The position numbers and the translations under genes are program-made. From NCBI RefSeq assembly GCF_040187885.1, contig NZ_JBDPLH010000002.1, forward strand, positions 124,001 to 188,000: a DNA stretch of 64,000 nucleotides, given 5' to 3'. Under the pieces are notes generated by a model. The model saw only the letters and a program-made list of their open reading frames with translations. It made no database searches and was not told where the DNA came from. Positions 33,178-42,047 of the stretch are shown piece by piece; the first letter of the stretch is position 1, and every line of letters begins with the position of its first letter. This DNA comes from Roseateles_E cavernae. GTDB lineage: Bacteria > Pseudomonadota > Gammaproteobacteria > Burkholderiales > Burkholderiaceae_C.

Positions 33178-34013
33178 GGTCGCTGCCCCAGCGGCGCGTC
33201 GCCCGGGCAGTGCTGGCGCGGCGCGGTGGCCGCCGCCGCGTCGGCCGCGACCTGGCGCAGCAGGGCCTGCTGCTCGGCGGGCACGCCGTTATTGGCCAGC
33301 GTGGGCAGGGCCAGCGGCGAGGCGCCGGTGAGGGTGGTGTAGAGCATCAGCGCGGTCAGATAGGCGCCGGCCGGGGCGGCGTGGTTGCCGTCGCCGGCAT
33401 GCAGGACCAGGGCTGGGTGGCGCTGCAGGGCCAGCTCCCAGGCCTGGCCGATCGGGGCGACGCAGGCCGGCTGCTGGCGCGCGATGCCGGCGTGCAGCGC
33501 GTAGATGCGCTCGGTCTCGGCCACACCCAGGCGCGGCCATTCCGGGAACATCACCGGCATCGCGCCGAGCTCGCGGGCCACGCGGATCAGGCTCTGGGCC
33601 TCGCTGGTCGAGTAGCTGTTCTGGCCGGTGGTGCTGTACTTCTGCGCCTGCAGCACCAGCACCGTCCAGCGCCGGCCGCGCAGCAAGGCTATCGAGCCGG
33701 CATCGGCCAGCCGCTCGTCGAGGAACATCCAGCCCGGCGCCTCGGTGGCGGCCACGCTTTTGCCGGGCAGGCCGGCGCGCAGCAAGGCCTCCAGTTGCCG
33801 GGGCAGGGCGTTCAGCGAGGTGTGGCTGTTGCCCATCATCAGCAGCGAGATGTCGGCGTCGGCGGGGGCCGGTGCCGTCGGCTGCTGCTCCGGGTCGACC
33901 GGCGCCGGGCCGCCGCCGCCGCCGCCACCGCAGGCCAGCGCGCCCAGCGTCGCGGCCATCAGGCTCAGCCGCAGGCACCCGCTGCGTGAACCGCCATCGT
34001 TATCGTCCAGCAT
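33174..34013 (-). CDS. SGNH/GDSL-like hydrolase lipoprotein
   Basis: Predicted lipoprotein of 279 residues. A signal segment ends at ALAC followed by seven glycines, a common betaproteobacterial lipoprotein start. The first block MMGNSHTSLN resembles the SGNH nucleophile region, and DGNHAAPAGAYL near the C terminus matches the DxxH block V with catalytic Asp and His. It may be an esterase acting on surface polymers. It heads a three-gene leftward set with the DUF5694 gene and a small secreted protein. A promoter-like motif shared with 11656-11686 lies 89-119 bp upstream. Confidence 0.7.
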   Translation of the reverse strand: MLDDNDGGSRSGCLRLSLMAATLGALACGGGGGGGPAPVDPEQQPTAPAPADADISLLMMGNSHTSLNALPRQLEALLRAGLPGKSVAATEAPGWMFLDERLADAGSIALLRGRRWTVLVLQAQKYSTTGQNSYSTSEAQSLIRVARELGAMPVMFPEWPRLGVAETERIYALHAGIARQQPACVAPIGQAWELALQRHPALVLHAGDGNHAAPAGAYLTALMLYTTLTGASPLALPTLANNGVPAEQQALLRQVAADAAAATAPRQHCPGDAPLGQRP

Positions 34014-34101
34014 CCCGGCCTCCTGCCAGCGGCCGCCGAGCCCGTCCCGGCAGCCAGCCCGCAGTAGGCCGCGAGCCGGGCCGGAGCGACAAGCCCGGCC
34101 C

Positions 34102-34132
34102 GCTCCAAACCCTGTCCAAAAAATATTTCCTG
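34102..34132 (-). promoter_or_regulatory. Candidate promoter motif CAGGAAATATTT-N13-TGGAGC
   Basis: On the minus strand the identical 12-mer CAGGAAATATTT and a TGGAGC block at 13-nt spacing repeat the arrangement found at 11656-11686. It lies about 89 nt upstream of the lipoprotein start at 34013. Confidence 0.3.
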
Positions 34133-34165
34133 CGGTCTGACAAGCACTTGCGTGCGCCGCCCGGC

Positions 34166-36256
34166 TCAGCGCGCCTGCATCAGATCGGCCACGGCGGTGT
34201 GGGCCAGCTCCACCCAGGCGCTGCCATCGGCGGCCAGCGCGAAGCTGGCCCGCTCCGGAAAGCTGCCCAGCGCATGGCTGCTGAGCAGCTGGGCCGGGCG
34301 CTCGCCGGCCAGATCGAGGCGGCGGAAATACTCGGCCTGGCTGCCGCGGGTCAGCAGCACCAGCCCTTGCGGCCCCAGCCGCCAGTCCAGCAGGGCTTCG
34401 CCCTCCGGCACGGCGGCCGCCATCGGCTGCTCGCGCCCGCCCGCCAGCGGGCGCCGGCGCAGCTCTTGGCTGGCGCGGGCCTGGTAGAACAGGGCGCTGC
34501 CGTCGGCCGCCCACTGCAGCGCCGGGCCGGGCGGCCGCTCGGTGTCCAGCGGCGTGGCGGCCGGGCTGCCGGACAGATCGAAGCGCCAGAGCTGCCAGCG
34601 CCCGCCGCGGTCGCTGGCCACCCAGACCTCGCGGCCGCTCGGGTGCCAGCTGGGCCGGCCGTACTGCGTCGCATCGGCCGCCAGCGGCCTAAGCTGCCCG
34701 CTGGCCAGATCGAGCAGGCACAGGCCGGGGCGTTTGCCGGGCCCGCAATTGCCGAGAAAGGCCAGCTGCCGGCCATCGGGCGAGGCGGCCGGCGCGGCGG
34801 GCTGGAGGTCCAGCTGGGTCAGCGCCCGAGTCCGGCCGTTTTGGTCCCCCTGGGCATCGGAGCGCCACAGCTCGGGCCGGCCGGAGCGCGCCGAGACAAA
34901 GAACAGGCCGCCGCCTGCCGGATCGGCGGTCGGGGCGCGGTCATTGACCACCGCGCCGGGCAGGCGCAGCGGCTGCGCGCCGGCGCTCCAATCGAGCCGC
35001 GCGATGCCGATGTGCGAGCGCATCAGCGCATAGACCAGCGGGCCGCCGGCGTTGCGCAGCGGCGCGCTGCCCTCCAGGCCCAGCGGCAAGGCCTGCCCGG
35101 TCTCGCGCTGCCAGCGCATCAGCACCCGGCTGTCCTGCCGGGTGGTCGAGAAGATCAGGTCGCGACCGTTCTCGGCATGGGTCAGGCCGTGCAGCGGGTA
35201 CAGGCGCAGCTGGCTCAGGCGCTGCACCCGGCCGTCCAGGCCGGCCTCGTAGAAATCGCGGCTGCCGTCGGCCGGATCCTGGCGGGCGAACACCAGGTGC
35301 CGGCCATCGGGCGACCAGCTCGGCTGGTGGTCCGGCATCGCGGCCGGCGGGGCGCTGCTCAGGCGCCGCAGGCCGCTGCCATCGGGGGCCACCAGGAACA
35401 GGCCGCCGACCCCCTCGGCCTCGGCGCTGAAGGCGATGCTGCGGCCGTCGGGCGACCAGGCGACGCTGGGCGTGAACAGCGCGCTGCAGCGCGCTAGCGC
35501 CTGCTGCTGCGGTCGCTCGCTCAGGCGGTAGACCCGCAGCTGGCACTGCCCGTCGGGGCTCGCGGCGATATAGGCGATCGCGCGGCCGTCGGGCGACCAG
35601 CTCAGGCCCTGCACATCCAGGCCCTCGGGGCTGAGGGCCTGCGGCGCAGCATCCAGCTCGGCGGCCGGGCGCAGATAGAGCCGGCCCGCGCCCTGGCCCT
35701 GCCACCAGGCGAAGGCCAGCAGCCGGCCATCGGGCGAGAGCTGGCCCAGGTATTCATGACCGGGGGTGTGCGTCAGCGGCCGGGGCTCGGGCAAGGCCGC
35801 GGGCGCGATGTCGCCCGGCCGCAGCCACCAGACGGCGATGAGGCCGGCCAGCACCAGCAGGCCGGCCAGCAGCGGCCAGTGCGGCGCGGGCGCTGTGATC
35901 GGCATCGCCATGATCTGCGGCGGCGGCGCCAGCGCACGCACCGGCGCGATCAGCCGGTAGCCTTTCTTTGCGATGGTCTCCAGATAGCGCGGCGCCTCGG
36001 GGTCGTCGCCCAGGGCCTGGCGTATGGTCCAGACGGCGGTGTTGATGGCCTTGGGGGCGACAAAACGGTTGCCCTGCCAGATCGTGTCGATGATCTCCTC
36101 GCGGCCGACGGTCTCGCCGGGCCGGCTGGCCAGCAGCACCAGCAGGGCCATGGCCTTGTGGCGCAGCGCTCGGACCTCGGCGCCGCGCTGCAGGCGGTTG
36201 CCGGCGGCATCGACCCGCCAGTCGCCGAGCTCAAAGATCTCGCGGGTCGGGTCCAT
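34166..36256 (-). CDS. CadC-like membrane transcription regulator with TolB-type beta-propeller
   Basis: One-component regulator of 696 residues. The N-terminal OmpR-type winged helix (about 8-108) includes RHKAMALLVLLASRPGETV and YLETIAKKGYRL. A single transmembrane helix spans about 127-145. The periplasmic part is a beta-propeller made of repeated SPDGR / WSPDGRxIAF PD40/TolB units (at least eight SPDG-type motifs). In this class the DNA-binding domain stays in the cytoplasm while the periplasmic part senses a signal. Target genes are unknown; candidates are the leftward secreted-protein genes that follow or the ZntB-like gene 7 bp upstream. Confidence 0.88.
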   Translation of the reverse strand: MDPTREIFELGDWRVDAAGNRLQRGAEVRALRHKAMALLVLLASRPGETVGREEIIDTIWQGNRFVAPKAINTAVWTIRQALGDDPEAPRYLETIAKKGYRLIAPVRALAPPPQIMAMPITAPAPHWPLLAGLLVLAGLIAVWWLRPGDIAPAALPEPRPLTHTPGHEYLGQLSPDGRLLAFAWWQGQGAGRLYLRPAAELDAAPQALSPEGLDVQGLSWSPDGRAIAYIAASPDGQCQLRVYRLSERPQQQALARCSALFTPSVAWSPDGRSIAFSAEAEGVGGLFLVAPDGSGLRRLSSAPPAAMPDHQPSWSPDGRHLVFARQDPADGSRDFYEAGLDGRVQRLSQLRLYPLHGLTHAENGRDLIFSTTRQDSRVLMRWQRETGQALPLGLEGSAPLRNAGGPLVYALMRSHIGIARLDWSAGAQPLRLPGAVVNDRAPTADPAGGGLFFVSARSGRPELWRSDAQGDQNGRTRALTQLDLQPAAPAASPDGRQLAFLGNCGPGKRPGLCLLDLASGQLRPLAADATQYGRPSWHPSGREVWVASDRGGRWQLWRFDLSGSPAATPLDTERPPGPALQWAADGSALFYQARASQELRRRPLAGGREQPMAAAVPEGEALLDWRLGPQGLVLLTRGSQAEYFRRLDLAGERPAQLLSSHALGSFPERASFALAADGSAWVELAHTAVADLMQAR

Positions 36257-36263
36257 GGGTGAA

Positions 36264-37301
36264 TCAGCGCTGCCGATTCGTCAGCCGGCGCAGCGCCAAC
36301 CAGGCCGCCAGTGCGGTGAAGGACGCGATCAGCAGCAGCATCAGCCAGAAGCCGTGCGCATGATCGGCCAGCGGGATGCCGCCGACATTCATGCCCATCA
36401 GGCCGGCGAACAGATTGATGGGCAGGGCCAGCACGGTGACCATGGTCAGCGTGAACAGGCTGCGGTTGTTCTGCTCGGCCACCTGGGAGGCCGACTCGTC
36501 CTGCAGCAGCTTGACCCGCTCGTGCAGCGAGACGATGTCGCGCAGCGCCACCGCGAACTCGTCGTTGACGCGGCGCAGCCGGTCGCGCTCCTCGGCATTG
36601 AGCCAGGCCGGCGGGTTGGCCAGCAGGCGCAGCAGCGCGCCCGGCTCGGGCGCCAGCAGGCGCTGCAGCCGCACCGAGAGGCGGCGCAGCCGCGCCAGCT
36701 CGTCGCTGCCCTGCAGCTTGTTGCGGCGCGCCAGCATCGCGTCCTCGATATCGTCGACCTTGTCGCTGGCGCTGCGCACGATGTGCTGCAGCTCGTCGGC
36801 CTGGTCGCTGAGCAGATGCTCCAGCAGGGCCACCGGGCTGGCGATCGCGTCGCCGGCACCGACCGCGCGGCGCAGCCGGTCCACCGAGCGCAGCGGCTGC
36901 ACCCGGGCGCTGACCACCAGGCCCGGCTCCAGGCTCAGCCACAGGGTCGCGACGTTCTCGGGGTCGAAGGAGAAGTCGAAGGTCACATCGTTGATCACCG
37001 CCATCAGCCGTTCGCCCAAGCGCGTGATGCGGGTCGAGCGCGAGCCCTCGCGCAGCGACTGGTGGAAGTCCTGCGGCAGGCTGGTGTGGGCGCGCAGCCA
37101 GCCATGGGCGCTGGTATGGGTCAGGTTGAAATGCAGCCAGATGAAGTCGGCGTCGCTGGCGCTCGCGCCGCGATGCAGCCATTGCTGGGCCGCCTGCGTG
37201 TCCACGGGCCGGGCCGGCTGGCCGGCCTGGAACAGATAGCCGCAGATCAGGCCGTGGTCGTCGGCCGGGCTGGCGAGCGTGGCGGTGGGCGTCGTGGTCA
37301 T
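36264..37301 (-). CDS. CorA/ZntB-family divalent metal transporter
   Basis: Transporter of 345 residues in the 2-TM-GxN family. A large cytoplasmic alpha/beta and coiled-coil domain precedes two C-terminal transmembrane helices, separated by the signature GMNVGGIP (GMN as in CorA, with the NVGGIP tail of ZntB). The N-terminal FIWLHFNLTH block is ZntB-like. It may move Zn2+ or Mg2+. The start at 37301 is chosen; an in-frame ATG at 37334 is possible, and neither has a clear ribosome site. It is followed 7 bp later by the CadC-like regulator. Confidence 0.82.
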   Translation of the reverse strand: MTTTPTATLASPADDHGLICGYLFQAGQPARPVDTQAAQQWLHRGASASDADFIWLHFNLTHTSAHGWLRAHTSLPQDFHQSLREGSRSTRITRLGERLMAVINDVTFDFSFDPENVATLWLSLEPGLVVSARVQPLRSVDRLRRAVGAGDAIASPVALLEHLLSDQADELQHIVRSASDKVDDIEDAMLARRNKLQGSDELARLRRLSVRLQRLLAPEPGALLRLLANPPAWLNAEERDRLRRVNDEFAVALRDIVSLHERVKLLQDESASQVAEQNNRSLFTLTMVTVLALPINLFAGLMGMNVGGIPLADHAHGFWLMLLLIASFTALAAWLALRRLTNRQR

Positions 37302-37422
37302 CGTCGGTGGCGGTGCAGGGTGTCGACGCATCATAGTGACAGGTCTTGCCGATCGGTCTGGCAGACCGCCGTCGTCAAAGCGTCACGCCCGCGTCATCGC
37401 CCTGGCATCTGTGTCGGCGCCA

Positions 37423-38670
37423 ATGGCGGCCATGCGCATGCCGCCGGGTTTCCATCTGCTGATCGCCGCGCAGTTCGCCTCGGCGCTGGCCGACAACGCG
37501 CTGCTGATCGTCACGATCGCGCTGCTGCACGAGCAGGGCCTGCCCGCCTGGTGGGCACCGCTTTTGAAGTTCTCGTTCACGATCTCCTATGTGCTGCTGG
37601 CGCCCTGGGTCGGGCCGCTGGCCGACGCGCTGCCGAAGGCGCGGCTGATGGCCTGGATGAACGGGGTCAAGATGCTGGGCCTGGTGGCGCTGCTGGCCGG
37701 CCTGCATCCGGTGGCGGCCTATGCGGTGGTCGGCCTGGGCGCGGCCTGCTATGCGCCGGCCAAGTACGGGCTGGTGACCGAGCTGGTGGCACCGCGCCAG
37801 CTGGTGGCGGCCAACAGCTGGCTGGAGGTGTCCATCGTCGGCGCGGCGTTGCTGGGCACGGTGCTGGGCGGTCTGCTGGTCAGCGAGGGGCTGCGTGCGA
37901 TGCTGGCTTCGCTGGTGTCGCTGCCCGGGCTGGCGTCCTCGCTGAGCGCCTCGCTGGCTTTGCTGCTGCTGCTCTACGGCCTGGCCGCCGTGGCGCAGCT
38001 GGGCGTGCCCGACAGCGGCGCCCGCTATGCCCGCAGCGCCAGCCTGCGGCCCGGGGCGCTGCTGCGCGACTTCGTCCGTGCCAACCGCGCGCTGTGGCGC
38101 GATGCCGAGGGCGGCGTGTCGCTGGCGGTGACGACCCTGTTCTGGGGGGTCGGCGCGACGCTGCAGTTCGCGGTGCTGCGCTGGGCGCAGCAGGTGCTGC
38201 AGCTGGGGCTGGACCGCAGCGCCTATCTGCAGGCGGTGGTGGCCGTCGGCGTGGTGGTCGGTGCTGCTGCTGCCGGGCGCTGGGTGCCGCTGACGCGGGC
38301 GCTGCGGGTGCTGCCGCTGGGCGTGCTGCTGGGCCTGCTGATGGCGGGGCTGGCCTGGGTCGATGCCTTTGCGCTGGCCCTGCCGCTGCTGGCCCTGGTC
38401 GGCGCGGTAGGCGGCCTGCTGGTGGTACCGATGAATGCGCTGCTGCAGCATCGCGGCTACCAGCTGCTGACGGCCGGGCGCTCGATCGCCGTGCAGGGTT
38501 TCAATGAGAACCTGAGCATCCTCGGCATGCTGGCCCTCTATGCCGGCGCGCTGGCGCTGGACGCGCCACTGCTGCCGCTGATGACGGTGTTCGGCAGCCT
38601 GATCGCGCTGGTGATGCTGGCGCTGATGCGCTGGCGCCGGGCCTCAATCGGGCTTCAGCAACCGGGTTGA
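37423..38670 (+). CDS. lplT: Lysophospholipid transporter LplT-like MFS protein
   Basis: MFS transporter of about 415 residues with 12 predicted helices. It matches LplT, which flips lysophospholipids across the inner membrane for re-acylation: HLLIAAQFASALADNALLI at TM1, APWVGPLADALPKARLM, and AKYGLVTELVAPRQLVAAN after TM4. Several Met codons (37423, 37432, 37438) could be the start. In many genomes lplT is fused or linked to the acyltransferase Aas; none is seen here. Its 3' end overlaps the convergent glycosyltransferase by 16 bp. Confidence 0.82.
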   Translation: MAAMRMPPGFHLLIAAQFASALADNALLIVTIALLHEQGLPAWWAPLLKFSFTISYVLLAPWVGPLADALPKARLMAWMNGVKMLGLVALLAGLHPVAAYAVVGLGAACYAPAKYGLVTELVAPRQLVAANSWLEVSIVGAALLGTVLGGLLVSEGLRAMLASLVSLPGLASSLSASLALLLLLYGLAAVAQLGVPDSGARYARSASLRPGALLRDFVRANRALWRDAEGGVSLAVTTLFWGVGATLQFAVLRWAQQVLQLGLDRSAYLQAVVAVGVVVGAAAAGRWVPLTRALRVLPLGVLLGLLMAGLAWVDAFALALPLLALVGAVGGLLVVPMNALLQHRGYQLLTAGRSIAVQGFNENLSILGMLALYAGALALDAPLLPLMTVFGSLIALVMLALMRWRRASIGLQQPG

Positions 38671-39917
38671 GCGGCCGCGATGTCGCTGCGCACCGCAACG
38701 GTGGGCAGGGCCCGGCCGTCGATCACCGCCGCGTAGATGTTCTCGACATTGGTGACGATGCCGGCCCAGCTCTGCGCCTCGGCGGTCAACCGGGCGGCCT
38801 GGCCCATCGCCCGCAGGGCCGCCGGCTCGCGCGCCAGCTCGGCGGCCTGGTTCAGGAATTCGGGGCCGTTGCCGAAGGGTGCCAGCAGGCCGTTGTGGCC
38901 GGGCTTGATCAGCTGGGAAGCGGCCGCGTAGTCGTAGGCCAGCACCGCCAGGCCGCTGGCCATGGCCTCGGGCGTGACGTTGCCGAAGGTCTCGGTGATG
39001 CTGGGGAAGATGAAGGCGTCGGCGCTGGCGTAGTGGGCGGCCAGATCCTCGCCATGGCGCATGCCGGCAAAGATCGCTTCGGGCAGGCGCTCCTGCAGCT
39101 GCTTGCGCGCCGGCCCGTCGCCGACCAGCACCAGGCGCGCGCGCGGCTGCACCTGGCGGAAGGCCTCGAAGGCGTCGGCCAGCGTGGCCAGGTTCTTCTC
39201 GGCCGCCAGCCGGCCCACATGCAGGACCACCGGATCGTCGGCACCGGCGCCCCAGCTCTCGCGCAGCGCGGCGCAGCGCCGCAGCGGGTTGAACAGCGCG
39301 GTGTCGACGCCGCGCGCGACCACGCTGACGCCCTTGAAGCCCAGCTCGTCGAGCTGCTGGCGCAGGCCGGCATCGGGCACCATGGTGCACTGCGTCTTGT
39401 TATGGAATTTGCGCAGATAGACCATGATGGGCTTGTGCAGCCAGCCGACGCCGTAATGCTTGCTGTAGGCGTGGAAATTGGTGCGGAAGTCCGAGCAGAT
39501 CGGCAGCTTCAGATAGCTGGCGGCCTGCAGCGCCGACCAGCCCATCGGTCCCTCGGTGGCGATGTGGACGATGTCGGGGCGGCGCAGCGTCCACAGATTG
39601 ACCAGGCTTTTCTTCGAGGCCACGCCCATGCGCAGATGCGGGTAGCGCGGGATCGGCAGGCCGCGCATCAGCACCTCGTGGAAGCGCTCGTCGTCGCCGT
39701 CCGACTGCTCGCCCTTCAACTGGCGCGGCCGCACCAGCTGCACCGCGTGGTTGCGCGCCCGCAGGCCCTCGACCAGGCAGGCGATGGTGCGCGCCACGCC
39801 GTTGACCTCGGGCGGGTAGGTTTCGGTGACGATGGCCACGCGCAGAAAACGCTGCAGCGGCGGGGCCTCGTCGACCTCGATGTCGGTGTGCGCGGGCAGC
39901 CTCATGCTGCGCATCAT
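38655..39917 (-). CDS. GT4-family glycosyltransferase
   Basis: Retaining GT-B glycosyltransferase of 420 residues. The N-terminal domain has VTETYPPEVNGVARTI, and the nucleotide-binding domain has VLHVGRLAAEKNL, LVLVGDGPARKQL and the EX7E motif region FPSITETFGNVTPEAMASG. The pattern is that of GDP-mannose-dependent alpha-mannosyltransferases (MgtA/PimB type) acting on glycolipids. The start may be 39917 or, four codons in, 39905. Substrates are not determinable from sequence alone. Confidence 0.87.
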   Translation of the reverse strand: MMRSMRLPAHTDIEVDEAPPLQRFLRVAIVTETYPPEVNGVARTIACLVEGLRARNHAVQLVRPRQLKGEQSDGDDERFHEVLMRGLPIPRYPHLRMGVASKKSLVNLWTLRRPDIVHIATEGPMGWSALQAASYLKLPICSDFRTNFHAYSKHYGVGWLHKPIMVYLRKFHNKTQCTMVPDAGLRQQLDELGFKGVSVVARGVDTALFNPLRRCAALRESWGAGADDPVVLHVGRLAAEKNLATLADAFEAFRQVQPRARLVLVGDGPARKQLQERLPEAIFAGMRHGEDLAAHYASADAFIFPSITETFGNVTPEAMASGLAVLAYDYAAASQLIKPGHNGLLAPFGNGPEFLNQAAELAREPAALRAMGQAARLTAEAQSWAGIVTNVENIYAAVIDGRALPTVAVRSDIAAAQPGC

Positions 39918-39995
39918 GGGCTGCGATTGCGGCGTTTCGATGACGGCCCTGTGATGACGGGGTGACGGGGGCGGGCGGGCGCCCGGTCCGAGACC

Positions 39996-40262
39996 TTAAA
40001 AATCGCCGAAAACCCTGGCGACGCAGGCGTCGCAGCCCTTGATCGCGACCACGATGCCGAGACCGGACAGCGATACGAGGAAAAGAGCCAGCACGGCAAG
40101 GCCGAGTTCATGCTGATGGCCACGCAAGGCCCAGAGCAGCAAGCCGGACACCCCCATCAAGACCAGGGCGAGCGTCAGCAGCCAGGGGCGCTTCCATCCC
40201 TTCTCGGGCCGCGGCCCCCAGAAGCAGAGGGCGTTGACGGTCTTGCAGCAGGCGCAGCGCAT
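39996..40262 (-). CDS. Small membrane protein with Cys-rich N terminus
   Basis: Predicted 88-residue protein with a CACC motif near residues 3-6, two transmembrane helices (about 29-46 and 55-73) and a C-terminal CDAC pair. The paired cysteines on the two ends could bind a metal or be redox active. No family recognised. It starts 2 bp after the stop of a GNAT acetyltransferase gene, so it is probably co-translated with it. Confidence 0.55.
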   Translation of the reverse strand: MRCACCKTVNALCFWGPRPEKGWKRPWLLTLALVLMGVSGLLLWALRGHQHELGLAVLALFLVSLSGLGIVVAIKGCDACVARVFGDF

Positions 40263-40263
40263 C

Positions 40264-40749
40264 TCAGTCGGCCTGCGGTCTTGCCTGTGGCGTGCGTTCG
40301 TACAGCACGTCCGGGCTGCGCTCCTCGTTGCCGCTGCCATCCGTGAACGCGATGGCCATGAAGCCGAAGCGCTCGTAGAAGCGCCGCGCGCCGAGGTTTT
40401 GCTGGAAGGTGTAGAGCCGCAGATCCCGGGCCTGGCCGGCGATCAGTGGCCGCAGCAGGGCCGAGCCTATGCCCAGGCCGACCGAGGCGGGGCGCAGATA
40501 GAGATGGTCAACCCACCGGCAGGCATCGCCCTCGGTGCTTGCGATAAAGCCAAGCAGCTCGCCACCATCCTGCGCCACCGTGACCTGGGCCGAAGGCAGC
40601 AAATGCTCGCGGATCCAGGTGTGCACCTCCGCGTCGCTGTGCGCCAGCGGCGCATAGGGCAGGAAGTGCCGGCGCGAGCACAGATAGAGCCGAGCGATCT
40701 CGGCGGCGTCGGCCGGCGTGGCGGGGCGCAGGGTGGTGTGGCGGTTCAT
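40264..40749 (-). CDS. GNAT-family N-acetyltransferase
   Basis: Acetyltransferase of 161 residues with the GNAT fold: beta strands with ELLGFIAS, the acetyl-CoA pyrophosphate loop region SVGLGIGSALLRP (variant of Q/RxxGxG/A) and the C-terminal NLGARRFYERFGFMAI. The acceptor is unknown. Middle gene of a tight leftward trio (GGCT, GNAT, small membrane protein) with gaps of 0-1 bp. Confidence 0.85.
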   Translation of the reverse strand: MNRHTTLRPATPADAAEIARLYLCSRRHFLPYAPLAHSDAEVHTWIREHLLPSAQVTVAQDGGELLGFIASTEGDACRWVDHLYLRPASVGLGIGSALLRPLIAGQARDLRLYTFQQNLGARRFYERFGFMAIAFTDGSGNEERSPDVLYERTPQARPQAD

Positions 40750-41100
40750 TCAGTCCGGCGGCGCGAAGCGTGCATCGACGTAGACCCAGGCCTGCCGCCC
40801 CGAGGAGAGCTTGGCCAGCACCCGCTTGTAGGCCGCGACCTCGTAACGGTCGGCGCTGGCCAGCTCGGCCTCGCTGATCTCGAACACCGTGCCCGGCACG
40901 CGGCTGGCCGCATCGCCGTTGAACTTGACGATGGGGTGATGGGTCTTGCCGCTGGTCGCGATGACCTCCGGATCCTCGATGCGCAGCATCGCCATCTCGA
41001 ACTCGACCAGATCATCCGGCCGCCCACCCAGCCGCCGACCGAAGGTGGACAGCTGGACGTTCTCTTGCTGCAGCGTGCCGTAGGAGAAGAGCAGGGGCAT
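40750..41100 (-). CDS. Gamma-glutamylcyclotransferase-like protein (AIG2/GGCT family)
   Basis: Protein of 116 residues with the GGCT fold. The family motif YGTLQ lies at residues 7-11 and the substrate-binding/catalytic Glu region is VFEISEAELASADRYE. Members cleave gamma-glutamyl or similar amide-linked residues, giving 5-oxoproline. First gene of the trio with GNAT and a small membrane protein. Confidence 0.83.
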   Translation of the reverse strand: MPLLFSYGTLQQENVQLSTFGRRLGGRPDDLVEFEMAMLRIEDPEVIATSGKTHHPIVKFNGDAASRVPGTVFEISEAELASADRYEVAAYKRVLAKLSSGRQAWVYVDARFAPPD

Positions 41101-41262
41101 GGTGGGTGCTTGGAATGCTGGCCGGATGATGCCCTGAACTGCAGGCCTGGGAAAGTGCCGCCGGCGCGCGGCGCGCCGCCCCGACCGTCACCCACATTTC
41201 ACAAACCACCGTCACCATCCCGCCACGCCCGCGCTTGGCGCGCGGGGTCAACAGGAGCGACG

Positions 41263-41874
41263 GTGAAAGACTTTCTGAAGGCACTCGAGATCCAGCGCTG
41301 GGATGACCACCGCTACTACCACCACAGCCGTATCAACCAGTCGCTGCACCTGCTCAGCGCGCTGAGCTTTGTGCTGGCCTATCTGATGCTGTTCAAGGAC
41401 CCGGCCGTGGCCGCGCTGATCGGCTGGCTGGTGTCGATGACCAGCCGCCAGGCCGGTCATTTCTTCTTCGAGCCCAAGGGCTATGACCATGTGAACCAGG
41501 CCACCCACGAGCACAAGGAAGAGATCAAGGTCGGCTACAACTTGCAGCGCAAGGTGGTGCTGATGGCGCTGTGGGCCGCCTCGCCGCTGCTGCTCTATAT
41601 CGACCCGACCCTGCTGGGGGCCTTCGAGCCGGCCGAGACGCCGCTGGAGTTTGTGCGCCAGGTCGGAATGATGTGGTTGTGGCTGGGTGTGGCAGGCCTG
41701 CTGTTCCGCACCCTGCATCTGTTCATCATCAAGGATGTGCAGACCGGCCTGGTGTGGATGAGCAAGATCCTGACCGACCCCTTCCACGACATCATGCTGT
41801 ACCGCAAGGCGCCGCTGCACCTGCTGCGCGGCGAGCTGATCGATCCGATGGGGCATGCCGCCGAGCGCGGCTGA
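41263..41874 (+). CDS. Integral membrane protein, possibly Mpo1/DUF962-like
   Basis: Membrane protein of 203 residues with about four transmembrane helices and clustered histidines (DDHRYYHHSRINQSLHLL, RQAGHFFFEPKGYDH and a later RTLHLFIIKD). The spaced His motifs around TM helices recall Mpo1/DUF962 lipid oxygenases and fatty acid hydroxylases, which coordinate iron, but the match is by pattern only. GTG start at 41263 with AGGAG 6 bp upstream. It is followed by the palindromic repeat region. Confidence 0.6.
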   Translation: MKDFLKALEIQRWDDHRYYHHSRINQSLHLLSALSFVLAYLMLFKDPAVAALIGWLVSMTSRQAGHFFFEPKGYDHVNQATHEHKEEIKVGYNLQRKVVLMALWAASPLLLYIDPTLLGAFEPAETPLEFVRQVGMMWLWLGVAGLLFRTLHLFIIKDVQTGLVWMSKILTDPFHDIMLYRKAPLHLLRGELIDPMGHAAERG

Positions 41875-41921
41875 GCTTAGGCAGAAATCTGGTCCTGGCT
41901 CTGAGTCGTGGTCGGGCGGGG

Positions 41922-42018
41922 CCCCGGGCTGCGGGCGGAAGCGTCCACTCCATGTCCTCCGGCCGCTGCGCGGCCTCCCCCTTTTACTTGCGTGGCCGCT
42001 CCCGCCCGCAGCCCGGGG
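41922..42018. repeat. REP-like palindromic element, unit 1
   Basis: A 97-bp unit: 26-bp arms (41922-41947 and 41993-42018) that pair with two mismatches, enclosing a 45-bp core (41948-41992). The core begins CTCCATGTCC and ends ACTTGCG, and has its own inner stem GGCCGC-TGC-GCGGCC. Unit 2 downstream has a core of about 87% identity in the opposite orientation but different arms. No gene overlaps it. This looks like a member of a repeated intergenic hairpin family. Confidence 0.75.
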
Positions 42019-42047
42019 CGAACTCCCACCGTTTGTTTCGCGATCAA

